This document shows positions 1-8,623 of a stretch of DNA of 64,000 bases, in pieces. A program made the position numbers and the translations under genes. Numbering within the stretch: the first letter of the stretch is position 1; each line of letters begins with the position of its first letter. Under the pieces are notes generated by a model. That model did no database searches and was not told the DNA's origin. It saw only the letters and a program-made list of their open reading frames with translations. Source of the stretch: Microvirga massiliensis (GTDB lineage: Bacteria > Pseudomonadota > Alphaproteobacteria > Rhizobiales > Beijerinckiaceae); assembly GCF_001006805.1 (NCBI RefSeq), contig NZ_LN811353.1, positions 531,311 to 595,310 on the forward strand. Direction: 5' to 3'.

Positions 1-50
1 TTGTGGGAGAGGTCGCGCACGCAGTGCGCGGGTGAGGGTGGCTGCGCCGA
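1..50. repeat. Partial copy of a long palindromic intergenic repeat
   Basis: The first 50 bases carry a gggagaggtcg segment followed by cgggtgagggtgg-c-gcgcc, the same right-hand end as the repeats at 7655-7772 and 47305-47422. The left part lies outside the window. The rest of the stretch up to 155 holds no gene and is the leader of the LysR gene. Confidence 0.55.
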
Positions 51-155
51 ATTGTAAAAGCACCCAAACAGTTTGGCGTAATGCGGCGAAGCGGACGCGA
101 GTGATTTAGTAGATCGGGCTCGCCGTGAATCTCTCTCGATGCTGATCTCACGCCC

Positions 156-1082
156 ATGTCCTTCGACGCACTGGACTCACGAGCGCTTCGCCATTTCCTC
201 GCGGTCGTCCGCACCGGATCGATCCGTGCCGCTGCGGATTACATCAACATCGCTCCCTCGGCGGTCAGCCGGCAGATCGCGGATATCGAGCATCGCCTCG
301 GCCTGCCGATCTTTGAACGGACCGCGAGAGGCGTGATCCTCACGGAGGCGGGGCAACTCCTGTCCGAGCACGCGAAGCGCATGCTCGAAGACGAGGAACT
401 CCTGCGCGAACAGCTCGACCATCTCAAAGGTGTAAGACAGGGCCTCGTCCGCATCTGCTGCGGCGAGGGATTTGTCGCGGACATGGTTGCGAACGGATTG
501 AGGACCTTCGCGCAGATCTATCCCAGAATTCGCTTCATGATCGGGCTTGCCGGAACCGACGGCGTCCTCGAGGCGGTCTCGATCGGCGATGCGGATATCG
601 GGTTGGTCTATAACCCGGTCATCGACACCGGTATCCGGTCGATTGCGATCGCGCGGCAGCCCCTTGGGGTCGTTGCCCCACCGGGTCATCCGCTGCTCGA
701 ACATTCGAGCGTCAGTCTGGCTGAGACCTTGAAACACTCTTACGCCTTGCTCTCCGAAGGCCACGGCGTACGTCAGCTCGTCGGCCGCGTGGCAACGGAT
801 TGCGGGCTTGCCCTCGCGCCGGTCCTCGAAACGACCTCTATCGATCTCCTTCGTGAGTTCGTCGGTGCTGGGCTCGGCATCACCTACCTGCCGCGCTTCT
901 CCGTCGCGACCGAGCTGGCGCGCGGTGCCGTCGGAATCGTCGAGCTCACAGATACCCTGCTCGCGGAAGCCAGCGCTCACCTCATCATTCGGGCGCGTCG
1001 ACGGCTGCCCGTCTCGGTCGAGCAACTCGTCAGTCATCTCGCCGCCGAAATGGTCGCTTTCAGAGTCAGACATCCCTATTGA
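156..1082 (+). CDS. LysR family transcriptional regulator
   Basis: A 308-residue protein of normal LysR length. Residues about 9-67 form the winged helix-turn-helix (AAADYINIAPSAVSRQIADI), where the Ser-Arg-Gln recognition-helix pattern is typical of the family. Residues about 95-300 form the periplasmic-binding-protein-like effector domain that senses a small metabolite. It lies upstream of, and in the same direction as, the hydroxyacid dehydrogenase and aldehyde dehydrogenase genes with a 130-base gap, so it may control them, but LysR genes more often diverge from their targets. The effector cannot be read from sequence. Confidence 0.9.
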   Translation: MSFDALDSRALRHFLAVVRTGSIRAAADYINIAPSAVSRQIADIEHRLGLPIFERTARGVILTEAGQLLSEHAKRMLEDEELLREQLDHLKGVRQGLVRICCGEGFVADMVANGLRTFAQIYPRIRFMIGLAGTDGVLEAVSIGDADIGLVYNPVIDTGIRSIAIARQPLGVVAPPGHPLLEHSSVSLAETLKHSYALLSEGHGVRQLVGRVATDCGLALAPVLETTSIDLLREFVGAGLGITYLPRFSVATELARGAVGIVELTDTLLAEASAHLIIRARRRLPVSVEQLVSHLAAEMVAFRVRHPY

Positions 1083-1212
1083 CCGCCTGCGTTGCGGGTG
1101 CAGCAACACCTCGTTCTTCCCTTTCGTCTTGTCGGCAGCCCCTCGTTTCCCGACTGTCCCTTGACGCCAGATCGCCCGAACAAGGGCCGAGAGGATCACG
1201 AAGGGACGTTCA

Positions 1213-2124
1213 ATGACCAGGCAGGTTCGCGAAACGGTCGGGGTCGTCGGCCTCGGAAGCATGGGGCTGCCGATGGCGCAGACTCTTGTCGGCAAGGGCT
1301 TTCGGGCCATCGGCTACGACGTGTCGGAGGCGCGCGGCTCCGCTGCGATGGCGACCGGCATTGAGATCCTGCCCGAGGTCGGAGAGATCTTCACTAAGGC
1401 GAACTTCGTTCTCTTCTCGCTTCCCTCCGCCCGTGAGGTCGAGGCTGTCGTGAAGGCTCCGGGCGGACTCCTGGAGCGGAGCCGGGCGTCTCGGGTGATC
1501 GTGATCGACACGTCGACGTCGGAGCCGGATGTCAGCCGCCGGCTCGCTACAGAGCTTGCCTCTGTGGGCCACGGCTTCCTGGACGCGCCCGTCAGCGGCG
1601 GCCCTGCCGGCGCCGGCTCGGGCAACCTGACGATGATGATCGGCGGCAGCGAGGAGGACGTCGCCCTGGCGCGTCCGGCGATCGAAGCCATCGCATCCAA
1701 GATCCTGCATGTCGGTCCGGCCGGCGCTGGCAACGTGGCGAAGCTCGTCAACAATATGTTGGTCGCCGCTCACATGCTCACGACGAGTGAGGGCTTGCGC
1801 CTCGCGGCGGCGGCCGGTGTCGATCCGGATGCCGCGCTGCGCGTCGTGAACGCCGCCACAGGGCGTTCCGCGCTCAGCGAAATTCACTTCCCGAAATGGA
1901 TCATGTCGGACCGCTTCGACAGCGGCTTCTCGGTGGGGCTGATGCGCAAGGACGTGCGGCTCGCCCAGGAGCTGGCCGAGAGGGTCGGCGTCGAGCTTCC
2001 GATCGCCGAGGCAGTGTCTCAGCAATGGAACTCCGGACCCCGGCAGCTCTCCGACACGGACGATTTCACCCGCATGGGTGCGGTCACGTCCGACCGGGAC
2101 CCCTCCAGCAAGAAGGTTGCCTGA
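1213..2124 (+). CDS. NAD(P)-dependent beta-hydroxyacid dehydrogenase (3-hydroxyisobutyrate dehydrogenase family)
   Basis: A 303-residue cytosolic oxidoreductase. The Rossmann motif GLGSMGLPMA is at residues about 13-22, the substrate-binding segment DAPVSGGPAG near 127 and the catalytic lysine in NVAKLVNNML at about 177; all are hallmarks of the 3-hydroxyisobutyrate/tartronate semialdehyde reductase family. It would interconvert a beta-hydroxyacid and its semialdehyde. The aldehyde dehydrogenase gene follows directly, so a hydroxyacid to semialdehyde to acid (or acyl-CoA) pathway is likely, with unknown substrate. It is a separate gene from the glxR-type paralogue at 21349. A GAAGGGA ribosome site precedes the start. 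Confidence 0.9.
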   Translation: MTRQVRETVGVVGLGSMGLPMAQTLVGKGFRAIGYDVSEARGSAAMATGIEILPEVGEIFTKANFVLFSLPSAREVEAVVKAPGGLLERSRASRVIVIDTSTSEPDVSRRLATELASVGHGFLDAPVSGGPAGAGSGNLTMMIGGSEEDVALARPAIEAIASKILHVGPAGAGNVAKLVNNMLVAAHMLTTSEGLRLAAAAGVDPDAALRVVNAATGRSALSEIHFPKWIMSDRFDSGFSVGLMRKDVRLAQELAERVGVELPIAEAVSQQWNSGPRQLSDTDDFTRMGAVTSDRDPSSKKVA

Positions 2125-2125
2125 T

Positions 2126-3670
2126 ATGAACGCCCCCCGCATCGACATCGACGGCAGCGCGCGCGTGCAGGAGTTGCTTCAATCTCTGCTGCCTTCGAAG
2201 GATATCGGAAGCTTCGTTGGCGGCAGGGTGCTTCCGGGAACCGGCGAAACCGTCGAGCTCGTCGATCCGGCTACCGGCCAAGTGTTCCTGACTTATGCCG
2301 ATGCCGGACCAGCCGTGATCGACGCGGCCATGGACGTCGCGCAGCAGGCGCAGGCGCGCTGGCTCGCCATGACGCCCTCGGCCCGTGGTCGGATCATGTG
2401 GGAGATCGGTCGCCTTCTGCGCGAGCATGCCCCGGCCATTGCCGAACTCGAGACCCGTTCCGCGGGCCAGCCGATCCGTGACACGCGCGGGCTCGTCGGC
2501 AAGGTGGCCGAGATGTTCGAGTACTATGCCGGCTGGTGCGACAAGCTCCACGGCGAAGTTATCCCGGTGCCGACGTCGCACTTCAACTACACGCGCCGCG
2601 AACCCTACGGCGTCGTGGTCCAGATCACGCCCTGGAATGCACCTCTGTTCACGGCGGGATGGCAGATCGCGCCTGCGATCTGCGCCGGCAATGCCGTGGT
2701 TCTCAAGCCGTCGGAGCTCACGCCGCTGACCTCTCTCGTTCTCGGAGCCCTGTGCGAGCGCGCGGGCGTTCCCGAGGGGCTCGTGAACGTCATCGCGGGC
2801 GTCGGGCGCACGTCCGGGCAATATGCGGTCGCGCATCCCGCGACCCGACTGGTCGTGTTCGTCGGATCGGCAGCCGCCGGCTCCGCGATTGCGGCGACTG
2901 CGGCGCGCAAAGTCGTGCCGTGCATCCTCGAGCTCGGGGGCAAGTCCGGCAACATCGTCTTTGCGGATGGCGATCTCGACCGGGCCGTGGTCGGGGCCCA
3001 GGCGGCGATCTTCGCCGGGGCCGGGCAGAGCTGCGTCGCGGGATCGCGGCTCCTCGTGCAACAGTCCGTGCATGGCGAGTTCGTCGAGAAGCTCGCGCGG
3101 GCCTCCGAGAGGATTCCCGTGGGATCCCCGCTGGACGATCGGACCCAGATCGGGCCGATCCACAACCGGCAGCAATGGACGAAGATCGACGAGATGGTCT
3201 GGCAGGGCGTCTCGGATGGAGCCCGGCTCGCGATAGGCGGCTGCAGGCCGGCCGCGCTCGAGGCGACGGGCGGGTTCTACTATGCGCCGACCATCCTCGA
3301 TCGGGTCGATCCGGCCATGGAGATCGCCAGGGAGGAGGTCTTCGGGCCCGTGCTCGCCGTCACGCCCTTCGAGGACGAGGCCGAGGCGATCGCGATTGCG
3401 AACGGCACCCCGTATGGCCTCGCCGGGGCAGTCTGGACCGAGAATGTCGGGCGGGCCCACCGGGTGGCCGCCCAGGTGCGAGCCGGTACGTTCTGGATCA
3501 ACAGCTACAAGACGATCACCGTCATGTCCCCGTTCGGGGGCTTCGGCCAGAGCGGCTACGGCCGGTCCAGCGGCAAGGAGGCGCTCATGGCCTACACCCA
3601 GACGAAGAGTGTCTGGGTCGAGACGGCCGAAAATCCGCCCGTCGTGTTCGGCTATCACCCGGCCGAGTAG
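2126..3670 (+). CDS. NAD(P)-dependent aldehyde dehydrogenase
   Basis: A 514-residue member of the aldehyde dehydrogenase superfamily. The general base glutamate is E269 in LELGGKSGN and the nucleophile C303 in GAGQSCVAGS, the usual 34-residue spacing; ITPWNAP and the C-terminal PFGGFGQSGYGR motif are also present. The start at 2126 (MNAPRID) lies 1 base after the stop of the preceding dehydrogenase, so the two are translationally coupled; a longer frame from 2078 would overlap that gene. It likely oxidises the aldehyde made by its partner. Substrate is not predictable; a betaine- or vanillin-dehydrogenase-like role would look the same. Confidence 0.92.
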   Translation: MNAPRIDIDGSARVQELLQSLLPSKDIGSFVGGRVLPGTGETVELVDPATGQVFLTYADAGPAVIDAAMDVAQQAQARWLAMTPSARGRIMWEIGRLLREHAPAIAELETRSAGQPIRDTRGLVGKVAEMFEYYAGWCDKLHGEVIPVPTSHFNYTRREPYGVVVQITPWNAPLFTAGWQIAPAICAGNAVVLKPSELTPLTSLVLGALCERAGVPEGLVNVIAGVGRTSGQYAVAHPATRLVVFVGSAAAGSAIAATAARKVVPCILELGGKSGNIVFADGDLDRAVVGAQAAIFAGAGQSCVAGSRLLVQQSVHGEFVEKLARASERIPVGSPLDDRTQIGPIHNRQQWTKIDEMVWQGVSDGARLAIGGCRPAALEATGGFYYAPTILDRVDPAMEIAREEVFGPVLAVTPFEDEAEAIAIANGTPYGLAGAVWTENVGRAHRVAAQVRAGTFWINSYKTITVMSPFGGFGQSGYGRSSGKEALMAYTQTKSVWVETAENPPVVFGYHPAE

Positions 3671-3764
3671 GTGCGGCAACGGGCCGAGGATCTGCTCCGA
3701 GGGTGAGATCTGAACCGGGTTGCCTTATCGGGGCGTCGATGGCAGACGGGCGGCGCGAGGGCAG

Positions 3765-3783
3765 CGTTGCCGAGCCGGCAACG
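3765..3783. promoter_or_regulatory. Inverted repeat cgttgcc-gagcc-ggcaacg
   Basis: Seven-base perfect arms around a five-base loop, 113 bases upstream of the DUF3100 gene and without a T tract. It could be an operator for the DUF3100 operon or an RNA hairpin. No matching regulator is known. Confidence 0.3.
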
Positions 3784-3895
3784 TATCGTTGCGCATAACG
3801 CGACTACCCTTTTGCCATCCCGTCTCGATAGCTCCGAAAATCAGGGATGACCTGAGATCGATGGGCATTCCGCATCAACCAGAGGGAACGATCGA

Positions 3896-4729
3896 ATGAC
3901 GCAGACCGGCCTGGACAGATATGGAGGGGTGGCATTGCACCTCTTCGTGCTGGGGATCGTGGTGGTCGCCGAATGGATCGGGCTCATTCGTGTCCCCATT
4001 GGCATCGCGGCCGTCATCCTGCTGCCGATCCTGTATGCCTTCGCGATGGGGATCATCCTCAATCCCAACATCCTGAAAGGCACAAGGCGCGTCCTGTCCG
4101 GCAACGCCACCAAGGTCGCCGGCACGATGATCGCAGTCGCGATAATGCCGTTCATCGCCAAGTTTGGGACGACCGTCGGGCCACAGATCCAGAAGGTGAT
4201 CGAGACCGGCCCCGCTCTCGTGCTCCAGGAGATCGGCAATCTCGGGACCATTCTCGTAGCCTTCCCGATCGCGGTCTTCGTCCTGAAGATGGGTCGGGAA
4301 GCAATCGGTGCGACCTATTCCATCGATCGCGAGCCGAATCTGGCTCTGATCGCCGACAAATACGGGCTCAACAGCCCGGAAGGCGCCGGCGCGATGGGCG
4401 TTTATGCGACCGGGACGATCATCGGTACCTTTGTCTTCGCGATCATGCCGCCCCTCATCCATAGTCTTGGAATCTTCGATATCAGGTCGCTCGCCATGTC
4501 CTGCGGCGTGGGCTCCGGCAGCATGCTGGCGGCCTGTACGGGCGGCCTCGTCACTGTGGCGGCCGAGCATAAGGACACAATCCTGGCGCTCGCCGCAGCG
4601 AGCAACATCCTTACCTATGCGACCGGCCTCTATGCCGGCGTCTTCGTTGCGCTGCCGCTGACGGAATGGCTGTACCGGATCAGCCGCGGTGAAGAGACAT
4701 CCAGGACTCCTCGGGAGGCGCGGTCATGA
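3896..4729 (+). CDS. DUF3100 domain-containing membrane protein
   Basis: A 277-residue polytopic inner-membrane protein recognised as the DUF3100 family from its overall pattern, including glycine-rich segments such as GVGSGSMLAACTGGLV near residues 204-219. About seven hydrophobic helices are seen (approximately 13-32, 38-56, 75-92, 108-126, 165-185, 212-226, 232-255). It ends in ATGA with the next membrane gene, so the two probably form one complex. The family is uncharacterised; a small-molecule transporter is likely because it sits behind a hydroxyacid/aldehyde catabolic pair, but this is inference from context only. Confidence 0.8.
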   Translation: MTQTGLDRYGGVALHLFVLGIVVVAEWIGLIRVPIGIAAVILLPILYAFAMGIILNPNILKGTRRVLSGNATKVAGTMIAVAIMPFIAKFGTTVGPQIQKVIETGPALVLQEIGNLGTILVAFPIAVFVLKMGREAIGATYSIDREPNLALIADKYGLNSPEGAGAMGVYATGTIIGTFVFAIMPPLIHSLGIFDIRSLAMSCGVGSGSMLAACTGGLVTVAAEHKDTILALAAASNILTYATGLYAGVFVALPLTEWLYRISRGEETSRTPREARS

Positions 4730-5238
4730 CAACCAAGACCTACAACGACGCGTCGGCACCGGCGGACACGTTCAATGCGGAAGACGAGCGTCGGGTCGAT
4801 GTCGCTCATCATGCCTTGCTCCTGCTGATTGCCTGCGCGATCGGGCTCGTGAGCAACTGGGTCGCCACCAACGTCGATCCGGTGGCCGCTCTGCCGGGCA
4901 TGGCCCTCCTCTACGCGATGTCGATTGTGGGACTTGTCCTAGCGCGGTTCGCACCGTTCTATCTCCCGAGCGTCGCCTGGATCTCGCTCGTGGCTATCCT
5001 CCTGACGATCCCCGGAGTGCCGGGATCCGCTTATATCGTCGAGCAGGTCAACAAGCTGAACTTCCTGGCTCTGGCCACGCCTGCGCTCGCCTATGGCGGG
5101 CTCGCGCTGACGCAGAACGAGTTTCATATCGCTCGCACGTCGGGCTGGAAAATTGTCATCGTGGCGATCTGCGTGATGTTTGGGACCTATATAGGTTCCG
5201 TGGTGATCGCCGACATCACGCTTCGGCTCTTCGGGTAA
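4726..5238 (+). CDS. Small membrane protein, partner of DUF3100 protein
   Basis: A 170-residue protein with four predicted membrane helices (about 27-45, 50-75, 79-100 and 140-165) after a hydrophilic N terminus. Its start codon overlaps the stop of the DUF3100 gene in an ATGA arrangement. I do not recognise a named family. Size and coupling recall two-component permeases in which a small membrane subunit joins a larger one. A rho-independent terminator follows at 5294, ending the unit. Confidence 0.75.
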   Translation: MTTKTYNDASAPADTFNAEDERRVDVAHHALLLLIACAIGLVSNWVATNVDPVAALPGMALLYAMSIVGLVLARFAPFYLPSVAWISLVAILLTIPGVPGSAYIVEQVNKLNFLALATPALAYGGLALTQNEFHIARTSGWKIVIVAICVMFGTYIGSVVIADITLRLFG

Positions 5239-5293
5239 GTCGGAGGGCATGTACTGATGGCGGATGCCCCTCGCGTGTATCCTCTCGACCTTG

Positions 5294-5318
5294 GGCCGCT
5301 GACCTCAGCGGCCTTTTT
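5294..5318 (+). terminator. Rho-independent terminator after the DUF3100 operon
   Basis: A perfect eight-base stem ggccgctg/cagcggcc with loop acct is followed at once by five T residues. It lies 56 bases after the stop of the small membrane gene and before the cyclase gene. Confidence 0.85.
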
Positions 5319-5407
5319 CGTGGGCGAGAGGCCAAGGTTCTAGGCAGCAGCCTTCCGCGTTAGTCTGTGGTAGTGCAATCCATCCGCGATGCCGGGAGGA
5401 TCACTCC

Positions 5408-6634
5408 ATGGACGCTGCGCATGCGACGGGCATTCTGAAATCGATCACCGAGGCCGGTCTCGCCGGCGCGTCCGAACTCGATCTGCTGCGGGAGTTCTGT
5501 ACGCGGCTGAATGCTGATGGGTTGCCGGTATCCCGCGCGAACGTCCTCATCGACACGCTGCACCCCGTGCATGAGGGGCGCGTGTTCCGGTGGCGGCGCG
5601 ACGAGGACGAGGCGAATTCCGTCGTTGAATACGGCAGAACTCATGAGGGTGCCGCAGCAGAGAACTGGCGCCGCAGTCCGTTCTACCATCTCGTCCAGAC
5701 CGGCGAGGCGATGCTGCGGCGCCGGATCGCGCCAGGGCAGCCCGTCGATTTTCCAGTTCTCGAGGAATTGCAGGCGCTCGGCCAGACGGACTTCCTCGTC
5801 CTGATTCACCGTTTCGCTGCGCAAGGCGTGATCGGCGAGATGGATTGTGTCCATTCGTCCTGGGCGACCGATGCACCCGGCGGATTCACGGAAAATCAGA
5901 TCTCCACGCTCTGCGAGCTCGTTCCGACCTTCGCATTGGCCATGAAATGCGCCTCGCTCGCCCGGATCGCCGAAACGCTCGTCGAGACCTATCTCGGCCG
6001 CGATGCCGGACAGCGCGTGCTGAGCGGCCGCATCGAGCGTGGCGTGACCGACCGCATCAGCGCCGTGCTCTGGTACAGCGATCTGCGCGGCTTCACGCGC
6101 ATCACCGAAACGGCGGCCCCTGGCGAGATCATTCCGTTCCTGAATGATTATGCGGAGGCAATCATCTCGTCGGTTCACGATGGCGGGGGCGATGTCCTGA
6201 AACTGATCGGCGACGGGACGCTGGCGATCTTCAAGGCCGACGAGCCGGCCCGGGCCTGCCAATGCGCCCTCGGCGCAGTGCGCCTGCTGCGTTCCCGGAT
6301 CGGCGCGCTCAACCTGCATCGTGCAGGACGAGGACTGCCGCTCACGGAGACCTATCTCGGACTCCATATCGGCGAGGTCTTCTATGGAAATATCGGCAGC
6401 CGGAACCGCCTCGACTTCACCGTCGTCGGGCCGGCCGTCAACGAGGTCAGCCGCATCGTGGCCCTATGCCGGTCCGTCGAGAAGGACGTCCTCGTGTCCT
6501 CGGCCTTCAGGTCCGCGGCGCGGGATGACGATCGCGCTGGGCTGGTCTCGGTCGGCCGCTACGCCTTGAAAGGAGTGGCGCGGTCGCAGGAGCTGTTCAC
6601 CCTGGACCTCGACGAGGAGAATGGAAGGTCATGA
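5408..6634 (+). CDS. Class III adenylate/guanylate cyclase with N-terminal sensor domain
   Basis: A 408-residue soluble protein. Residues about 215-400 are a class III cyclase homology domain: metal aspartates D225 (YSDLRGFT) and D269 (KLIGDGTLAIF), purine lysine K265, T338 in LDFTVVG, and transition-state residues N345 and R349 in NEVSR. All catalytic positions are filled, so it should make cAMP or possibly cGMP. Residues 1-180 form a GAF-like sensor region without membrane helices. It stands alone between a terminator and a convergent gene, overlapping psuG by 6 bases. No cAMP receptor gene is nearby. Confidence 0.88.
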   Translation: MDAAHATGILKSITEAGLAGASELDLLREFCTRLNADGLPVSRANVLIDTLHPVHEGRVFRWRRDEDEANSVVEYGRTHEGAAAENWRRSPFYHLVQTGEAMLRRRIAPGQPVDFPVLEELQALGQTDFLVLIHRFAAQGVIGEMDCVHSSWATDAPGGFTENQISTLCELVPTFALAMKCASLARIAETLVETYLGRDAGQRVLSGRIERGVTDRISAVLWYSDLRGFTRITETAAPGEIIPFLNDYAEAIISSVHDGGGDVLKLIGDGTLAIFKADEPARACQCALGAVRLLRSRIGALNLHRAGRGLPLTETYLGLHIGEVFYGNIGSRNRLDFTVVGPAVNEVSRIVALCRSVEKDVLVSSAFRSAARDDDRAGLVSVGRYALKGVARSQELFTLDLDEENGRS

Positions 6635-7582
6635 GCGGGTTTGCGGCACGTCCGCAGTGCCGCGCCTAAGCGAGACTGCGACCTGCGCCGCCAAGGCCGC
6701 ATTATTCTTCACGAGGGCGATGTTCGTCCTCAGGCTGCGTCCGCCGGTCTTCTCGACAAGGTATGACAGCAGGAACGGCGTCACTGCCTTGCCGATGATG
6801 CCTCGCCTGTCCGCTTTCTCGACGGCATTTTCGATGAAACGCGCCATCTCGGCCGATGGGATCTCGTCCAGGCTCGGGACCGGATTGGCGACGAGAAGGC
6901 CGCCCGTGAGCGCGAGGGCTTCCTTCGTGTGGATGAGGTCTGCGATCGCGTCCGGAGTGTCGAGGCGGATCGGCACGGGCAACTCGCTCGTCGCGCTCCA
7001 GAAGGCCGGAAACCGGTCTGTCCGGTAGCCGATCACGGGCACGCCCCGCGTCTCGAGATATTCGAGCGTTCGCGGCAGATCGAGGATCGCCTTCGCTCCG
7101 GCGCAGACCACCGCAACCGGAGTTCGCGCGAGCTCGTCGAGATCGGCGGAGATGTCCATGCTGTGTTCGACGCCGCGATGCACGCCGCCGATCCCGCCCG
7201 TTGCGAAGATGCGGATCCCGGCGAGATGCGCGCAGATCATCGTCGCTGCAACCGTCGTCGCGCCATGTCGGCGTGTCGAAACCGCGAAGGCCAGATCCGC
7301 ACGACTGAGCTTCAGCACATCCTTTGCAGTTCCAAGCCATTCGAGCTCGCTAGCCTGCAATCCGATTTTGATCCGCCCGCCGATCACTGCGACCGTCGCC
7401 GGCATTGCGCCGTTCTCACGCACGATCGCTTCGACCTGCCGCGCGGTTTCGACATTCTGAGGAAAGGGCATTCCATGAGTGATGATGGTCGATTCGAGCG
7501 CCACGATAGGTTTGTTCTGCTGCAATGCGGCTTCGACAGCGGGATGAATGTCGAGAAGAGCTTTCGCGTGATCGTCGGGCAT
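6629..7582 (-). CDS. psuG: Pseudouridine-5'-phosphate glycosidase
   Basis: A 317-residue enzyme that splits pseudouridine 5'-phosphate reversibly into uracil and ribose 5-phosphate. The N-terminal ALESTIITHGMPFPQN, the GGIGGVHRG loop near 129-137, D147 and the Schiff-base lysine K164 in CAGAKAILDLP match the E. coli PsuG residues D149 and K166. In most bacteria the gene sits beside or is fused to psuK, the pseudouridine kinase. No kinase or nucleoside transporter lies next to it here, so the substrate must come from elsewhere or from a distant kinase. It converges on the cyclase gene. Confidence 0.93.
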   Translation of the reverse strand: MPDDHAKALLDIHPAVEAALQQNKPIVALESTIITHGMPFPQNVETARQVEAIVRENGAMPATVAVIGGRIKIGLQASELEWLGTAKDVLKLSRADLAFAVSTRRHGATTVAATMICAHLAGIRIFATGGIGGVHRGVEHSMDISADLDELARTPVAVVCAGAKAILDLPRTLEYLETRGVPVIGYRTDRFPAFWSATSELPVPIRLDTPDAIADLIHTKEALALTGGLLVANPVPSLDEIPSAEMARFIENAVEKADRRGIIGKAVTPFLLSYLVEKTGGRSLRTNIALVKNNAALAAQVAVSLRRGTADVPQTRS

Positions 7583-7654
7583 TGTGCTTTTCGCTTCTCG
7601 TCAGATGCGTGAATCCTTGGAGCGTAACGTTTCCTCCTCAGCCGCGCGCTGTCG

Positions 7655-7772
7655 CGCGCGACCTCTTCCGTTAGGCGAGAGGCGAAGCGGCGGAGGCTCG
7701 CACCTTACCTCCTTCTCGACGGGAGAGGTCGATGCCCGAAGGGTGGCGGGTGAGGGTGACCGCGCCAACCCC
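7655..7772. repeat. Long palindromic intergenic repeat, copy 2
   Basis: The segment has acctcttccgttaggcgaga near the left and gggagaggtcgatgcccg then ggcgggtgagggtgaccgcg at the right, so the two arms can pair into a long imperfect hairpin. The same order of elements occurs at 47305-47422 and partly at 1-50. Such elements are common between genes in Hyphomicrobiales. Confidence 0.7.
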
Positions 7773-8102
7773 GCAAGCACGGCAGCGCTGCGCTCCCTCG
7801 GCATCTCCTTCGTCCTGTTGCCATCTTGCCTCCCGATTAACGCGAATACTCGGTCACATCATTCTATTCGAGATATTGGCAGAACGGCGCAAGCACTCGC
7901 CAAGTCTCGAGTATATGATAAGTATTGTGATGACTTGTTGTCGGGTTATTGCGATCAGGTCGCGAACCTGAACATCCGTTCAGGCTATTTTTCGAGGTAA
8001 GTTGAAGAACATCGCCGCTCGGACAGAAATTTCGCGCGGTCATATTCTCGCCTCATCTATTTAGATTTTGCGCGCATCCAAAAAGACACAAGGGAATGCG
8101 CT
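7773..8102. other. AT-richer non-coding stretch upstream of the rlpA-like gene
   Basis: About 330 bases without a convincing gene. The part from about 7840 to 7990 is clearly richer in A and T than the surroundings and includes the hairpin at 7967-7984. It probably holds the promoter of the downstream gene; a small RNA here is possible but unproven. Confidence 0.5.
7967..7992 (+). terminator. Hairpin plus T run upstream of the rlpA-like gene
   Basis: Perfect seven-base arms cctgaac/gttcagg around atcc are followed by ctattttt. No gene ends just upstream on the plus strand, so this may end a small RNA or act as a leader attenuator. The T tract is imperfect. Confidence 0.4.
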
Positions 8103-8492
8103 ATGAATCAACGCAAGTTCATACTTGCGATTGTGGGACTTTGTGCCTCTTTCGCTCCGTATGCCTCCGCTTCGGCCGCCGACGCCAAGCCGGCCAGCGA
8201 GCAGGGATCGAAAGTTCAGGAGGGACAGGCGTCCTGGTACGGGCCTGGTTTCCATGGGCGCCGCACGGCCAGCGGCGAGCGGTTCGATACCAATGCGATG
8301 ACCGCAGCCCACCGCACGCTTCCATTCGGCAGTCGGGTGCGGGTGGTGAACAAGCGTACCGGCGATTCCGTGGTCGTGCGCATCAACGACCGTGGCCCCT
8401 ATGCCAAGGGGCGTGTGATCGATCTCTCCCGCGCTTCGGCCGAGGCGCTGGGGATCTCGGGTGTGGGAATGGTCGAGCTTTCGGTGCTCTGA
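8103..8492 (+). CDS. rlpA: Short RlpA-like double-psi beta-barrel protein
   Basis: A 129-residue exported protein: a signal peptide covers about residues 1-25 (cleavage near ASAADA), then a double-psi beta-barrel with the RlpA signatures ASWYGPGFHGRRTASGE and INDRGPYAKGRVIDLS. In full-length RlpA this domain cleaves peptidoglycan glycan strands lacking stem peptides, and a C-terminal SPOR domain brings it to the septum. The SPOR domain is absent here, so this is the short, probably soluble periplasmic type. An AGGGAA ribosome site precedes the ATG. The gene stands alone. Confidence 0.88.
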   Translation: MNQRKFILAIVGLCASFAPYASASAADAKPASEQGSKVQEGQASWYGPGFHGRRTASGERFDTNAMTAAHRTLPFGSRVRVVNKRTGDSVVVRINDRGPYAKGRVIDLSRASAEALGISGVGMVELSVL

Positions 8493-8623
8493 TCACGCGG
8501 CGAGTCGTCGCCGAAGCTCCTGGCAGACGGGCCAGCGCCCTGGAGATGCGGGTTCAGCCTTCAGGCTGGCCTGCCCTGGCCTGAGCAGCGCGGACCTCCA
8601 AGCGCCGCTCGGGCCAGCCGCCG

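Noticed and set aside
177..1310. Open frame antisense to the first LysR gene and dehydrogenase start
   Set aside because: It crosses two well supported genes and has a composition typical of a shadow frame.
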